Shown: one piece after another, positions 46,055-56,460 of the stretch
Numbering within the stretch: position 1 is the first letter of the stretch
Layout of the letters: every line of letters starts with the position of its first letter
Assembly (NCBI GenBank): GCA_918797485.1
Contig: CAKKNE010000003.1
Coordinates: 3,534,001-3,598,000, forward strand
Length of the DNA stretch: 64,000 bases
From: Pelagomonas calceolata
Lineage: Eukaryota; Sar; Pelagophyceae; Pelagomonadales; Pelagomonadaceae
Reading direction: 5' to 3'
Position numbers and translations under genes: made by a program
The notes under the pieces: generated by a model
What the model saw: the letters and a program-made list of their open reading frames with translations, nothing else
Told to the model about the DNA's origin: nothing
The model's database searches: none

Positions 46055-47088
46055 ATGGAGGACGAGGTCAAGGAGCCCTCCTCACCCATGGAGCCCGCCA
46101 GCCCCCAGGAGGGCCACACCAGGGAAGACACTTCGGCAGCAGTCGAATCGGTGCTGCAAAGGGCCGCCGAGCAGGCGCAACGAAGCACGACCAAGAAGCG
46201 GTACGGCCCGAAGGACGCCTACAACGTCTCCGTCGCGTCGCTGATTCTCACAGTTTGCGCGTTCTGCGCGGGCCTCGCAATCAGCATCCACAGTTCATCC
46301 TCAGCCGCTCTGGGGTATGCCCTCGAGAACGGTGTGGATGCCATCGGCTCCGTGCTGGTGCTGTGGCGCTTCTGGGGCGCCGGTGTCGTGTCCGAGGCGC
46401 AATTGGAGTTACGAGAAAAGCGCGCCGACGTGGGCATCGCTCTGATGTTCGTGCTGCTGGGTTGGCTGGTGCGCCCGCGGCGTCCCTTCACGCCATCGAC
46501 GCGACTCGTGTCCATCTCACGATGACGTGGGTGGTGCTCTAGTCCAATTTTGAGCCGATTCGGACCGCGTCGAGACCGCGATGCTCCGCGCAGGTGGCCA
46601 TCAACGGCATGGCGACGCTCGCATCGCACGAGGAGGCGGACAACCACTCGTTCTTGCTCGGGTTGTCCGTGCCGTCGGCGTTTCTCTTTGGTTTTCTTGG
46701 ATTTTATAAACTAAGAATAGCTCACGAAGTCGACTCGATGGCGCTGCGCAAGGACGGCTTCTGTTCACTAGCGGGGGCTTGTTTGAGTTGCGGCGTGCTC
46801 ATCGGGTACTTTCTGATGGTCGAGGCCGGGATTTGGTGGGCAGATGGGGTCGTCGCAATGATTGTTGGATTGGTATTGGTCGTGGCCGGTGCGGTGTCTC
46901 TGAAGAAGAATGTGGCACTGAGGTGGTGGTCGCGCCAGTTCTGGGTCACGGAGGCGTCTCGGGCCGCCACCAAAAGACGAGCAAGGGCCGAGATGAGTGA
47001 CCTGTCGGATTCTAGGGTGGACGCTCTGTCGCAAAAAGTGGAAGCGGCGCGGTCCGGGATCGTGGTGGGGGACAGTAACTTGGTCTAG
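46055..47088 (+). CDS. TMEM163-like cation-efflux family membrane protein (2 exons)
   Basis: Join 46055-46468 + 46594-47088, phase 0, 302 residues. A charged N-terminus is followed by membrane segments: ASLILTVCAFCAGLAISI, then SAALGYALENGVDAIGSVLV, LWRFW. The loop REKRADVGIALMFVLLGWLV is joined by splicing to AINGMATLA. More helices follow (SFLLGLSVPSAFLFGFLGFY, LAGACLSCGVLIGYF, DGVVAMIVGLVLVVAG). The DxxxS/ENGVDAIGS step and the REKRA..G loop are typical of TMEM163, a zinc-efflux member of the cation diffusion facilitator superfamily. The C-terminus is helical and charged. Location probably vacuolar or plasma membrane. Confidence 0.82.
46469..46593 (+). mobile_element. Introner intron of TMEM163-like gene (family B)
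   Basis: 125 bp. The donor GTGCGCCCG is followed at +10 by CGGCGTCCC, then CTTCACGCCATCGACGCGAC, TCGTGTCCAT, a GACGTGGGTGGT block, CCAATTTTGAGCCG and GGACCGCGTCGAGACCGCG, ending ATGCTCCGCGCAG. Long stretches are shared with introns of CPSF1 and the PWI-parvulin gene. Splicing restores an uninterrupted membrane helix (GWLV|AINGM). Confidence 0.88.
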
Positions 47089-47357
47089 TTTGTGCATCGT
47101 CTTGTTGTACGGGTTTTGGGAGCTTTTGGCCAGGTACGCTCGGTTTTTACTTGCTAGTGCCTTACCGCTAGCTCGCACATAGCTCGCACACACGACGCGC
47201 GCGCGCTTTGGCGCATTGATGCGAATTGGTTGGGCCTGACTTCGCAGAATACTCGAAATTTGAATATCTCGCGGCTGGCGCAGCGCGAGGCCGCGCGGAA
47301 TCGCTGTGGAAGGCGCCCAGCCAGCCTCTTCAAAGAGCTTTGGCCAGCAGCTACTGA

Positions 47358-48461
47358 ACACGCGCCGCCTGCGCCGAGCCTATAGAGCACGACGCCTCGG
47401 CGAGATGCGTGGGGTGTCAGACTCGATACTGCAGCGATCGATGCCTCCGCTACCACGCGCACCGCGGCGGCCACGACGACGAGTGTGAGGAGATCGCCAA
47501 TGGCGGCGGCGCCGAACAACACCACGCCAACAAGAAATACGAGGAGGCCGTCGCGGACGCGGTCGAAGAGTGCGCGGAGGACACGGACGGCCAGACGTGC
47601 TACATCTGTCTGGAGGACGGCTCGGAGGAAGGCCTCGTGCGCGGGTGCTCGTGCCGCGGGGGGGCGGGCTTCGCGCACGTGTCGTGCTTGGCGCGGCAGG
47701 CGAAGATCTTAGTGGAGGATGCCGAGGAGAGGGATTTGGACGACGACGCGTTCGATGCGAGGTGGCGGCGGTGGGATACGTGCCGCCTGTGCGAGCAAGA
47801 CTACCACGGCGTCGTGTCTTGTGCGCTCGGGTGGGCGTGCTGGAAGACGTATGTGGGTCGGCCGGAGGCGGATGATGCTCGGCCATGGGCGATGACTGTG
47901 CTCGGGAACGGTTTATACGCTGCAAGCCACTTCGAGGATGCGTTATCTGTGAGAGAGGCCCTGTTATCTACGATGCGGCGCATTGGCGCCGATGAAGATA
48001 TATTGCTAGACGCGCAGAGCAATGTTGCGAGCGCGTATGCAGATCTTGGTCAACTTGAGAAGGCCCTAAGCATGGAGCGAGACATATACTCCGACAGTGT
48101 GCAGCTCCTTGGCGAGGATCACCTAGACACTTCCATATCAGCCAACAACTTAGCTCGCACGCTTTGCGAGCTAAGTCGCTTCGAAGAAACTAAGACGTTG
48201 CTGCGCAAAACGATACCTGTGGCGCGACGCACCCTCGGAGAGATTAAGGACACGACGCTCACGATGAGAAAGACTTTCGCGGAGGCGCTCTACAGAGACC
48301 CCGGCGCCACGCTCGCCGATCTTCGCGAGGCCGTGACGACGCTCGAGGACACGGAACGGACCGCGCGGCGTGTGTTTGGTGACGCGCACCCAATTACAGA
48401 AGGGACAGAGGACGAATTGCAAGACGCGCGAGCCGCGCTCTACGCCCGCGGGTTGCCCTGA
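47358..48461 (+). pseudogene. MYND - RING-CH - TPR gene, copy 3, start codon and first Cys lost
   Basis: Aligned with copy 4 the reading frame is intact for 367 codons to TGA 48461. However, the ATG and the MILT leader are replaced, a TGA precedes directly (47355-47357), and the first zinc-binding Cys is CGC (Arg). The remaining MYND (CVGCQTRYCSDRCLRYHAHR), RING-CH (TCYICLEDGSEEGLVRGCSC) and TPR parts are well kept. The first in-frame ATG lies near 47890, after both zinc modules. It is either a recent pseudogene of the tandem pair or a gene starting at a non-AUG codon or from an unseen 5' exon. Confidence 0.75.
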
Positions 48462-48705
48462 GCACTCACTAAGTGTTTGTTTAGACTTTCCACTGGAATC
48501 CTCGGTTCGAGCCGCGTCGACGACGTCGTGCTGCATCACTTCGCGCGGGCGCGTCTCCCAACAAAACGGGTTTTCCAGGCCATCACCGGCGCGCACCCGC
48601 TCTAAGTAGCAAGCGTCGACAGACGACGCCCAATCGAACGCAAATTATCAAAGCGCTGGAGAGCGGTCGGATCTCTGGTGCTCAAGCCCCCAAATCAAAG
48701 TCAAA

Positions 48706-49809
48706 ATGATTTTGACCACCTGCGCCGCCTGCGCCAAGCCTATAGAGCACGACGCCTCGTCGAGATGCGTGGCCTGCGAAACGAGATACTGCAGTGACCG
48801 CTGTTTACGTTACCACGCGCACCGCGGCGGCCACGACGACGAGTGTGCGGAGATCGCAAGCGGCGGCGGCGCCGAACAACACCACGCCGGCAAGAAATAC
48901 GAGGAGGCCGTCTCGGACGCGGTCGAGGAGTGTGCGGAGGACACGGAAGGCCAGACGTGCTTTATTTGTATGGACGGCGACGCGGAGGAGGGCCTCGTGC
49001 GCGGCTGCTCGTGCCGCGGGGCGTCCGGTTTCGTGCACGTGTCGTGCTTGGCGCGGCAAGCGAAGATTTTGGTCGAGGAGGCCGACGAGAGGGATTTGGA
49101 TGATAACCAGTGGCATCGGTGGTACAAGTGTAGCCTGTGCGAGCAACAGTACCATGGTGTCGTGCGGAGTGCGCTCAGTTGGGCGTGCTGGAAAACGTAT
49201 TTGGGCCGACCGGAGGCGGACTGGGCTCGGACTTGCGCGATGACACAGCTTGGGAACGCTTTACACGATGCAAAACACTACGAGGAGGCATTGTCCGTGA
49301 AAGAGGCTGTGTTGTCTATGCAGCAGCGCCTTGGCGCGTCAGAAAAAAACGTGCTCATCACGCAGGGCAATCTTGCGTGTACGTATGAATTAGTTGGACG
49401 GCTTGAAGAGGCCCTGAGCATGGAACGAGACGTATACTCTGGACGGTTGAGGCTCAATGGCGAAGAACATATCCACACCCTCATGGCAGCCAACAACTAC
49501 GCGAATGGCCTTCTTACTCTACAGCGCTACGCAGAAGCAAAGGCGCTGATGCGCAAAACGATACCCCTGGCGCGCCGCGTCCTTGGTGAAAGTGACACAC
49601 TCAATTTCAAGATGAGGAAGATTTGCGCGACGGCGCTCTACGAGGACCCCGCCGCCACGCGCGGCGATCTCCGCGAGGCCACGACGACGCTCGAGGATTT
49701 AGAACGGACTACGCGGCGCGTGCTCGGTGGCGCGCACCCGCTTGTACTGGCGATTGAACGAAATCTCGACGAGTCGCGAGACGCGCTCTACGCCCGCGGG
49801 CTGCCCTGA
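48706..49809 (+). CDS. MYND - RING-CH - TPR protein, copy 4
   Basis: 367 residues. The MYND finger has CAACAKPIEHDASSRCVAC, CETRYCSDRCLRYHAH and DDEC. The RING-CH-like part has CFICMDGDAEEGLVRGCSCR, FVHVSC and KCSLC. TPR/KLC-type repeats follow (LGNALHDAKHYEEALSVKEA, GNLACTYELVGRLEEALSME, NNYANGLLTLQRYAEAKALM). It is a tandem partner of copy 3, 244 bp downstream, with the N-terminal half most similar, so the pair arose by local duplication. The stop is 24 nt from CPSF1's stop on the other strand. Confidence 0.88.
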   Translation: MILTTCAACAKPIEHDASSRCVACETRYCSDRCLRYHAHRGGHDDECAEIASGGGAEQHHAGKKYEEAVSDAVEECAEDTEGQTCFICMDGDAEEGLVRGCSCRGASGFVHVSCLARQAKILVEEADERDLDDNQWHRWYKCSLCEQQYHGVVRSALSWACWKTYLGRPEADWARTCAMTQLGNALHDAKHYEEALSVKEAVLSMQQRLGASEKNVLITQGNLACTYELVGRLEEALSMERDVYSGRLRLNGEEHIHTLMAANNYANGLLTLQRYAEAKALMRKTIPLARRVLGESDTLNFKMRKICATALYEDPAATRGDLREATTTLEDLERTTRRVLGGAHPLVLAIERNLDESRDALYARGLP

Positions 49810-49833
49810 GTAACTACTTCGGTACTATACTTA

Positions 49834-52800
49834 CTAAAGCCACGCCGACTGCGCGTCGACGCTCCGCAGCGTCTGGAGCACCGTAGCTCTATCAGTACCA
49901 ACAGCTAACGCCAGGTCCCGCTGTAACGGCCGAGGCAGCGAGCAGTACCGGAACAGCAACGCGCCGTCCAGAATATTCCTTGAATGTAGCGACGCCAGCC
50001 GGTGCTTGTCCGGATGGACGCCCGCCGCATGCTTCAACGCATTGCCCAACACCCCTTCCAGCGCCCGCAGCCGTCGAAATACTTTTTCGTCACAAGGTAA
50101 AAGGGCGCCGACCTGCCCGTCCAGACCCGCATAGATGCAAGCGAACGCCGCCGCGTCGCTATCGGGGTCCGTCCTCGGGACCGCGTGCCTCGCCAGCGTG
50201 TGGACGTCGCTGTTCACCATGAAGTCGGCTCTGGCCAAAAGTCGCTGACCGCCGCGGTCCGTATCGGATCCAAGAGGTGCATACTGGAGCAGTCTGACGC
50301 GATCCCCATCTCCCACGACGACACCTAAAGCATGCGCGCCGGCCAACTCCCCCGCATCAACAACGAAGTCCGCGCAATACGAACCAGAACCAGACCTCAA
50401 GTCGTGGCCGATGGCCCTTCGCTCATGTGCGTCCGCGTCTTTGGCCAGCGGGTACAACTGCCGGTCGCGGTCGCGCCAGAAGAGTAACGTACACGCTTGG
50501 TAGACGTCCGCATAAATCACGTACGTCTTCGCGACGCGCAGCGAGACCTGCGTCGCGCGGCCGCCTCCGTACACTCGTGCGACGCGTAGACGCTCTGATG
50601 ATCATGGCGACGGCCTCACGGTGACGTGGTCTCGTGACGACGCCATCGACGCGACCGCGTTCTCTCGGACCCGCCGCGACGGCCCCGACGTCTTCCAGAG
50701 ACTCAAAATCGCAAAAGAGACCACCCACGACCTCGTCTGATCGATGGCGTCGACGCATGATTAGGGACGCCGAGATCGCACGACGTAGTGCGGCGCGTGG
50801 TGCGTCGCGATCTGCTTCATCGCTTTGCCTTCGACGCTGTAAACCTCGACGCGGTTCGCGACGCTCACGATGACGTGCTCCATGACCTGGGCGCACTGGG
50901 AGACGGCGCCGCGCACCTTCTTGGCGTGCGTGAGCGTAAAACGCGGCGCGTGCCCCACGCCGCGGCCCTTGCCTCCTGATCTACTCTTTCTACGGCAGGG
51001 CACGTAGTCCACCTCGAAGAGCAGTATTCTTCCACGACTAGCGGCGTCCTCGCCGTAGGACGTCTCGACGCACGTCCCGACGCACGCGTACGTGTTCCGC
51101 GTCGCGACGTCTCCACTCTTCTTCGCGAGGGCGCAGATGTCCAAACAGACGCCTCGCTCTCCAGCTCCTAAAGGGCACCGTTGCAACGTCCTCCATCCTG
51201 CCGACGTGACTAGTCGCAGCTCGAACGCGTTCGACTGTCTACTAACTGGTGCCCCGCCCATCCTTGAGTCACTCAAACAATCGAGGGGCCATTTTCTGGA
51301 AGTGGTGGGTGGCTCCGTCGACGGCTCGGCGTCGGCGTCGACGACTCTACCCAGCGAGGGGTCTCTGCGAGAGGCACAGAGTAATGCGAAGGCCGGCGCC
51401 GCATCAACACCCTCAGGCGGCGCGTTCAGCGCTCTGATATTGTAGGGCGAGCCGTCCCTGATGGGGGCTTTATGGATGGTCAGCGTCGCTGATGTTGCCG
51501 CTAGTACGAGATTGCCCAGACCGCTACATATAACATTCCTGTCCGAACCGCTCAGGAGAAAGCCCCGATTCGTCGGGAGTGGCACACTTTGCGTAGTCCT
51601 TCTAGGTAACTGAGGAGCATCATCACCAGCTAGGGACTCGATGGACACGACAGAAGTTTTCCCTCTCTCGCAGAGAATCACGGCCGGCCGACTGCAATGC
51701 GCAAACACACCAGAACGACTCTCGACGTCCTCGAAGCACGTCAGCGAGAAGGTCTGAGCTACACCCGGATCAGGCCTTCCTAAAAAGTCGTGGGCGACGC
51801 GGCGCCACTGGCCGTCGTGCTCGTAGACGACGAGGTCGCCTTCTCGGAGTATTAAAACAAGGACCCACCGCCCGAGGGAATCGAGAGCCAGTTTGGGACC
51901 GATGCGGTGCAAAGCCACGCAGGCGCATCTCGGCGTGTCGCCGTCGTCCTCCACACTTCCCAGCACAGCATAGCCCTCCGTACAGCGCTCGTAGCGCGCG
52001 AGCTCGTCACCCTTCATGGAGGACGCGATCAATGCACCGTCCGACGCGACCCCAACGACGGTCTCGACCAACGAGAGCTTTTCTTCTTTGGCGTCCAACA
52101 CGGGGGCGCCATACAAAAACGACCGCTCATCAAACTGAGTCGAGGCGTGCCAGCCCTCACGCTCATTCGTAGATGAGGTGGAACTCCGAGCCCATAAGGA
52201 TACGGGAGCCTTCGCGACGTGCACACAATCACATGCGTCATCCAGTAGAACTTTTCCGAGTTTTATTGACGTCTTCGTCAGGGACAACGCGCGCGTCTTC
52301 CCGTCGCTGCAGCAAGCGACGTAGCCCGTATGGACACCACCAGTGACGCTCTCGATGGCCTTCGCGAACTTCCCGCCTTTCACGGCTTTCCCGTCCTGCA
52401 GCGACTGCCACGTGCCACCTTCATACACGAGATAAACGGCAGAAGAGGCGTCGAGCGGCTCGTCGGCCGCGACGACGCCCAGCAGACTCCCGTGGCACTC
52501 CAACTGCACCTCTTCAAACGTCTGCCCATCAAACAAGCACCAGGAGATGGCCTTGTTGCTTTCGGTGACGACGACGTCGCGAGTTGCCGTTTCTCTTGAA
52601 GTCAGTTCCTTGGACTGGAACGGGCCCTTCCATCTTAGACCGCCGATGAGTGCCGCGAGCTTGCGCTTGAAGTGGCCTAAACAAACGGGTCTCGCGCCTC
52701 GGCCCAAGCAGACGACGTGGCCGCGCGACCCGTCGCCGGCGCCCGGCGCGCAAGCTACTAATTCACTCCGTCTAGACGATCGCGCTTCGCGCGCCGCCTT

Positions 52801-54223
52801 CCGGGCGTCGCCCTCCCTCTGGGGCTGGAAGGGCCACCGGTGAGCCGTTCGAGCGCCGAAGGTAGCATCAGTCAGACTACCGAGCGCGACGACGGCGTCG
52901 GCCGCCGTGAGTTGTAATGATGCAGCGCCTTCAGACAATTTGCCGTAGAGACCCTCCTCGGTCTTGCGCTTCTTGGACGCGTCCCTCGATACTTTAACGT
53001 CGCACAGCACGCCTGCGCGAATCGCGGTCTCGACGCGGTCCGAAACGGCTCAAAATCGAAAACGAGACCAGCCGCGGCCTCCTCTCCCGGAGTCGACGCG
53101 CGTCGATGGCGTGAAGGCGCCTCCACACGACGGGACGCCGAGATCCGCCGTCGTCGCAGCCGCCGCCCAAAAAAACTCGCTGTGAATCGGGAGAGCAGCA
53201 GACGACGCGACACGGCGCGGCCGAAGCGAGCGGTCGCAGTTGCGGTGTCTGGGAAACGTCCGCGACCCATAATGAAGCGGCACCGGGCAGTGAGACGAGG
53301 CACAGTCCGTCGGACACTTCGCAGCCGACGCAGCCGGCCGTCGCGTCGATGGCGAGCTTCGGTACATTTGGCCTTACGACGGCGCGGCAGTCCGAAGGCC
53401 CGAAGTCCTCGCCCGCAAACCCATTCAACGCGACGGCGTCGATGGCGCCTCCCGACGACACTTTTGTTAATGTATGTCTAAATAAAACGACGCAGCCACC
53501 TCGTCTGAGCGGGATCAATCCGCGAGGAGCCGCCGCCAATGAATCGACGCGCCACCGCGGATACGAAGATCTTCTGGCAGCGTCCAGGCCTAGGGCTATG
53601 AGAGTTGTCGATGCTGGCTGGTCGCCGCGCGCGTCGGCACAGCACAGGATAACGGTCGGCGGTCCGGACGGCGCAAAGGCCAACAACCTTACCACAACGT
53701 CCTCGGACAGTGCACCATCGATAAAAAACGGTGCCGGCGGCTCACCTGACACTGATCGGGCGGCAGAGTGGATGAGAGGTACCGCAACAACTCGAGCCTG
53801 CGCTCTGACCACGGCTATGCTCGGAGAAGCATCGAGCACGACGGGCCAGGAACGCGGACCGCCCTTGTTCGCCTTCAGAGGATTGAGTTGATAAGGGTCG
53901 TTTGGCACTTGTGCTTCGAGGTCGTAGCGCACCAACGTTCTAGGTTCTCCCTCACAATCATCAATAATGGCGAGCCGCGCCGGCGCGAAGGCGATGACGA
54001 GCGCGTCGCGCTTCAATGACGGGCGCTTCGCGGGAGCACATGCTTCAAGACGGGCCTCGAAGCGCCACACGCGTCGCAGTGCTAACGAACCATTCACGAT
54101 GGCGTACACATGAAGTTCTCTCCCGACGGTCAGCACGAGCTCGTCGTGGTCGCTCGTCACTCTAGACCAGCACGCGGCGTGCGCGGCCGTCGCCGGATGT
54201 AAGACGCGGTGCACGAGGAACAT
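49834..54223 (-). CDS. CPSF1: CPSF1/CPSF160 cleavage and polyadenylation specificity factor, 3 exons
   Basis: Exons 54223-53149, 53012-50785 and 50547-49834, about 1,340 residues, near the family's ~1,440. It starts MFLVHRVLHPATAAH, like MYAVYKQAHPPTG of CPSF1. The junction FLGGGCDDG|VLCDVKV matches FLGSRLGNSLLLKY. Also present are DVESRSGVFAHCSRPAVILC, TNRGFLLSGSDRN, GRILLFEVDYVP and the CPSF_A end (RLLQYAPLGSDTDRGGQRLL, RADFMVN, LDGQVGALLPCDEKVFRRL, ALKHAAGVHPDKHRLASLHS). It is the scaffold of the mPSF module that recognises poly(A) signals. The first intron probably uses a GC donor (53148); a GT donor at 53136 would add four residues. The second intron's donor could be 50784 or 50781. Confidence 0.88.
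50548..50784 (-). mobile_element. Introner intron 2 of CPSF1 (family B, extended)
   Basis: About 237 bp, GTCGTGCGATCTCGGCGTCC...CGACGCAG|GTCTCGCT. The CGGCGTCC word lies 12 nt from the donor. ATCAGACGAGGTCGTGGGTG and GTCTCTTTTGCGATTTTGAG are shared with the PWI-parvulin and TMEM163-like introns. The second half contains GGTCGCGTCGATGGCGTCGT. TSD candidates agree at 5/8. This is the longest copy and looks like family B with extra sequence in its second half. Confidence 0.85.
53013..53148 (-). mobile_element. Introner intron 1 of CPSF1 (family B, probable GC-AG)
   Basis: 136 bp in the minus direction, GCGGATCTCGGCGTCCCG...GATTCGCGCAG. The body has GTGTGGAGGCGCCTTCACGC, CATCGACGCG, TCGTTTTCGATTTTGAGCCG and TTTCGGACCGCGTCGAGACC, very close to the 46469 and 54815 copies. 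In sister introns the donor GT lies 8-12 nt before CGGCGTCC. Here that position reads GC, giving the best family alignment. Confidence 0.8.
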
Positions 54224-54694
54224 GTTCTTTTTGTGTGTGTGTTGCCCGCGGCGTCGCCGTGCGCTGGATGCGCGGGTGTCTCGGGCGCGGGCGCGGCGCG
54301 CGCGTGCGCCGGGCAGCGAGCGGGGGCTTGCAGCCTTTGGCAAGCAGTGCTCTGCGGCGAAGCCTTGCCGATGGATTTGCCGTGTGCAAAGCTATGCAGA
54401 ACAGCAACCAAGCACGTTGGAAGTGTCACAGCTGTCCTGCAGTGCAGTCCTTAGCCTCGGCGCCTGCTTCCTAGTGTGTTACTGGACGCTAGTTGGCAAG
54501 ACGCGGCGCGGCACTGTTTTGGGGGCCCTAGCCGCCCAAATCGGTGGCAGAATTGCTGTTCGCGTATCGCTGCGTTCGCACGCAGCCGCGCCGCGCCCCA
54601 CGCACTCCTGTGGCCGAGGGCTCCGCCTCTCCTCACCTCACTGCTCAGCCGCCGCGCAGCGTACGCCGCGTGACGCCGCCGCTGCGCAGAAACC
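54224..54694. promoter_or_regulatory. Divergent intergenic region (CPSF1 / PWI-parvulin)
   Basis: About 470 bp between divergent starts of two RNA-processing genes. GC-rich with no recognisable element. A shared promoter for two nuclear RNA-processing factors is plausible. Confidence 0.35.
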
Positions 54695-56320
54695 ATGGGC
54701 TTCGGCGCCGGCGACATCAAGGACAAGTTCCGGACCTACGACGGCGACGCCGACAAAAGGTTGAGAAAAAAATTAGAGAAAAGCGGCAAGTTCGACGAGT
54801 CCTTCAAAACGCCCGTACGCATCTCGGCGTCCCGTCGTGTGGAGGTGCCTTCACTTCACTGATACGACTCGTATCTAACACACGATGACGTGGGTGGTTT
54901 CTTTTTCGAATTTGAGCGCGTTTCGGGCGAGATCGCGACCCGTCACACACAGGTACGAATAGAAAAAATAAATGTCGAGGTCATGGGCCGCTGGGTGTCT
55001 GAAAGACTAGCGGAGTTATTGGGCTTCGAGGACGACGTGCTGTCCGAACTCGTGATGAACATGTGCGTTCTCGGCGTCCCGTTGATGCCAATTCATGAAG
55101 ATCGCGGTGCTGCGGCGCCGTCACGCCGTCGACGCGACTCGTGTCCATCAGACGAGGTCGTGGGTGGTCTCTTTTTCGATTTTGGGGCCGTTTGGACCGA
55201 TTTGACGGAAATGCTCCGCGCAGGCTCGCGCAGACGCGCGACGCGAAGACGGGCCAGGACAAGCGCGTCGACCCCCAACAATTGCAGGTCCAGCTCACGG
55301 GATTCTTGAATAAGCAGGCCCAGCCCTTCGTGGCGGAGCTCTGGAAACTGCTGCTGGACGCCCAGGATTCTCCTCACGGCATTCCGCGGGCCTTCGTGGA
55401 ACGAAAAAAGAAGGAGCTCGTGGCGCGGCGGGAGGGCGGCGAGCGCGACCGCGGCGGCTTTTCCAAGCGCGACGACGGGCGCGGCGACGACAAGCGCGGC
55501 GACCGCCGCGCGCGGAGCCGGAGTCGGAGTCGGGAGCGCGGCGGCGGCGGCCGCGACCGCGAGGCCGCGCAACGGAGCGTCGTGCGCGCGGCATCAAACC
55601 GCGGCCGGAGCCGGAGCCGGAGCCGCGAGCGCAGCCGGCGGGGCGCGTCGTCGCCGGAGCGGCGGCCACGCAAGCGCAGCGGCTTTTCCTCGGCTCCGGC
55701 GGCCCCGGCGCCCGCGCCCGCGCCCGCGCCCGCGAAGGAGGAGTCACCACCCGCGTGGAACTCAACCAGAGGGCCTTCGACCACCTCTACGCCATCGAGC
55801 GGGCGCTTGACCGTCGATCGCTCCCCACAGGCCGCCGCCGGGCAAGCCCGCCTTACCCGCGCCCTGGCGCTGGAAGGAGTCGCGAAGCACGCCGGGCGAC
55901 TACTACTGCATTAATGAAAAGACGGGGGAAAGACGGTGGCAGGCGCCCTCTGAATCAAAGCCCAAGAGGAGTGACGACAAAATTACGGTCGTCCACTGTT
56001 TGCTCAAGCACGCCGATTCTCGACGACCGGCGTCGCACCGCACTCCGAAAATTTCCCTCGCGAAAAGCGACGCGCGCGCCGAGGCCGACGCGCTCCGAAA
56101 ACGCGTCGCCGCGTCATCAGACATGGAGGCCGCGCTGGCCGACGAAGCCTCGAAACGCTCGGACTGCCCCTCATCAACCAATGGGGGCCGGCTCAAGCCC
56201 TTCCAGCGCGGGGATTTAGAACGCGCTTTTGAAGCCGCCGCGTTCCGGCTGGCCGTCGGCGAGCTGTCTCCAGTAATAGAGACGGCGGCGGGGTTCCACG
56301 TCGTGCTGCGTAAGTCCTGA
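54695..56320 (+). CDS. PWI-domain / RS-rich / WW / parvulin (Pin1-type) fusion protein, 4 exons
   Basis: Join 54695-54814, 54953-55062, 55224-55754, 55831-56320; all phases fit and give 416 residues. Residues ~41-115 are a PWI domain like SRRM1 (RIEKINVEVMGRWVS, LLGFEDDVLSELVM, QVQLTGFLNKQAQPFVAELW, LLLDAQDSPHGIPRAF). Residues ~125-245 are Arg/Ser/Glu-rich (RSRSRSRERG). A WW domain follows (PAPWRWKESRS, DYYCINEKTGERRWQAP), then a Pin1-like rotamase with its active-site set: His in TVVHCLLKHADSRRP (with both Arg), Cys in SDCPSS, His in GFHVVLRKS. This suggests a nuclear prolyl isomerase of phospho-Ser/Thr-Pro sites tethered to mRNA or the splicing machinery. The fusion rests on the 55755-55830 splice prediction. 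Confidence 0.8.
54815..54952 (+). mobile_element. Introner intron 1 of PWI-parvulin gene (family B), 8-bp TSD
   Basis: 138 bp. TSD 54815-54822 GTACGCAT, repeated at 54953-54960 as GTACGAAT (7/8). The element at 54823-54952 starts CTCGGCGTCCCGTCGTGTGG and ends CCCGTCACACACAG, with a GATGACGTGGGTGGTTTC block and TTTTTCGAATTTGAGCGCG. The donor GT belongs to the duplicated host sequence and the acceptor AG to the element. The join FKTP|VRIEKINVEV is the normal PWI lead-in. Confidence 0.9.
55063..55223 (+). mobile_element. Introner intron 2 of PWI-parvulin gene (family B)
   Basis: 161 bp, GTGCGTTCTCGGCGTCCCG...ATGCTCCGCGCAG. It shares TCACGCCGTCGACGCGACTC, GTGTCCATCAGACGAGGTCG, TGGGTGGTCTCTTTTTCGAT and the GCTCCGCGCAG end with the TMEM163-like and CPSF1 introns. 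The phase 2 join completes the PWI domain (VMNM|LAQTRDAKTG). Confidence 0.85.
55755..55830 (+). other. Short intron 3 of PWI-parvulin gene
   Basis: 76 bp, GTGGAACTC...CGATCGCTCCCCACAG. The strong acceptor and exact phase match move the frame from the RS region into PPPGKPALPAPW of the WW domain. It contains CTCTACGCCATCGAGCGGGC, a fragment of the introner core word. No TSD is visible, so it may be an old or deleted introner. Confidence 0.7.
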
Positions 56321-56460
56321 TGTAGTCGTCGCGGGCGCCTGCTCGATGGCGTGCAGCGCCGGCGTGCGGGGCGCGCCCGTTTTCTTCGCAGAGCGTCTGG
56401 GAAAGGGGCTGCATTTTTGCAGCTACATTACCACTAGCAATCGAAATTACGTGTTGAATC

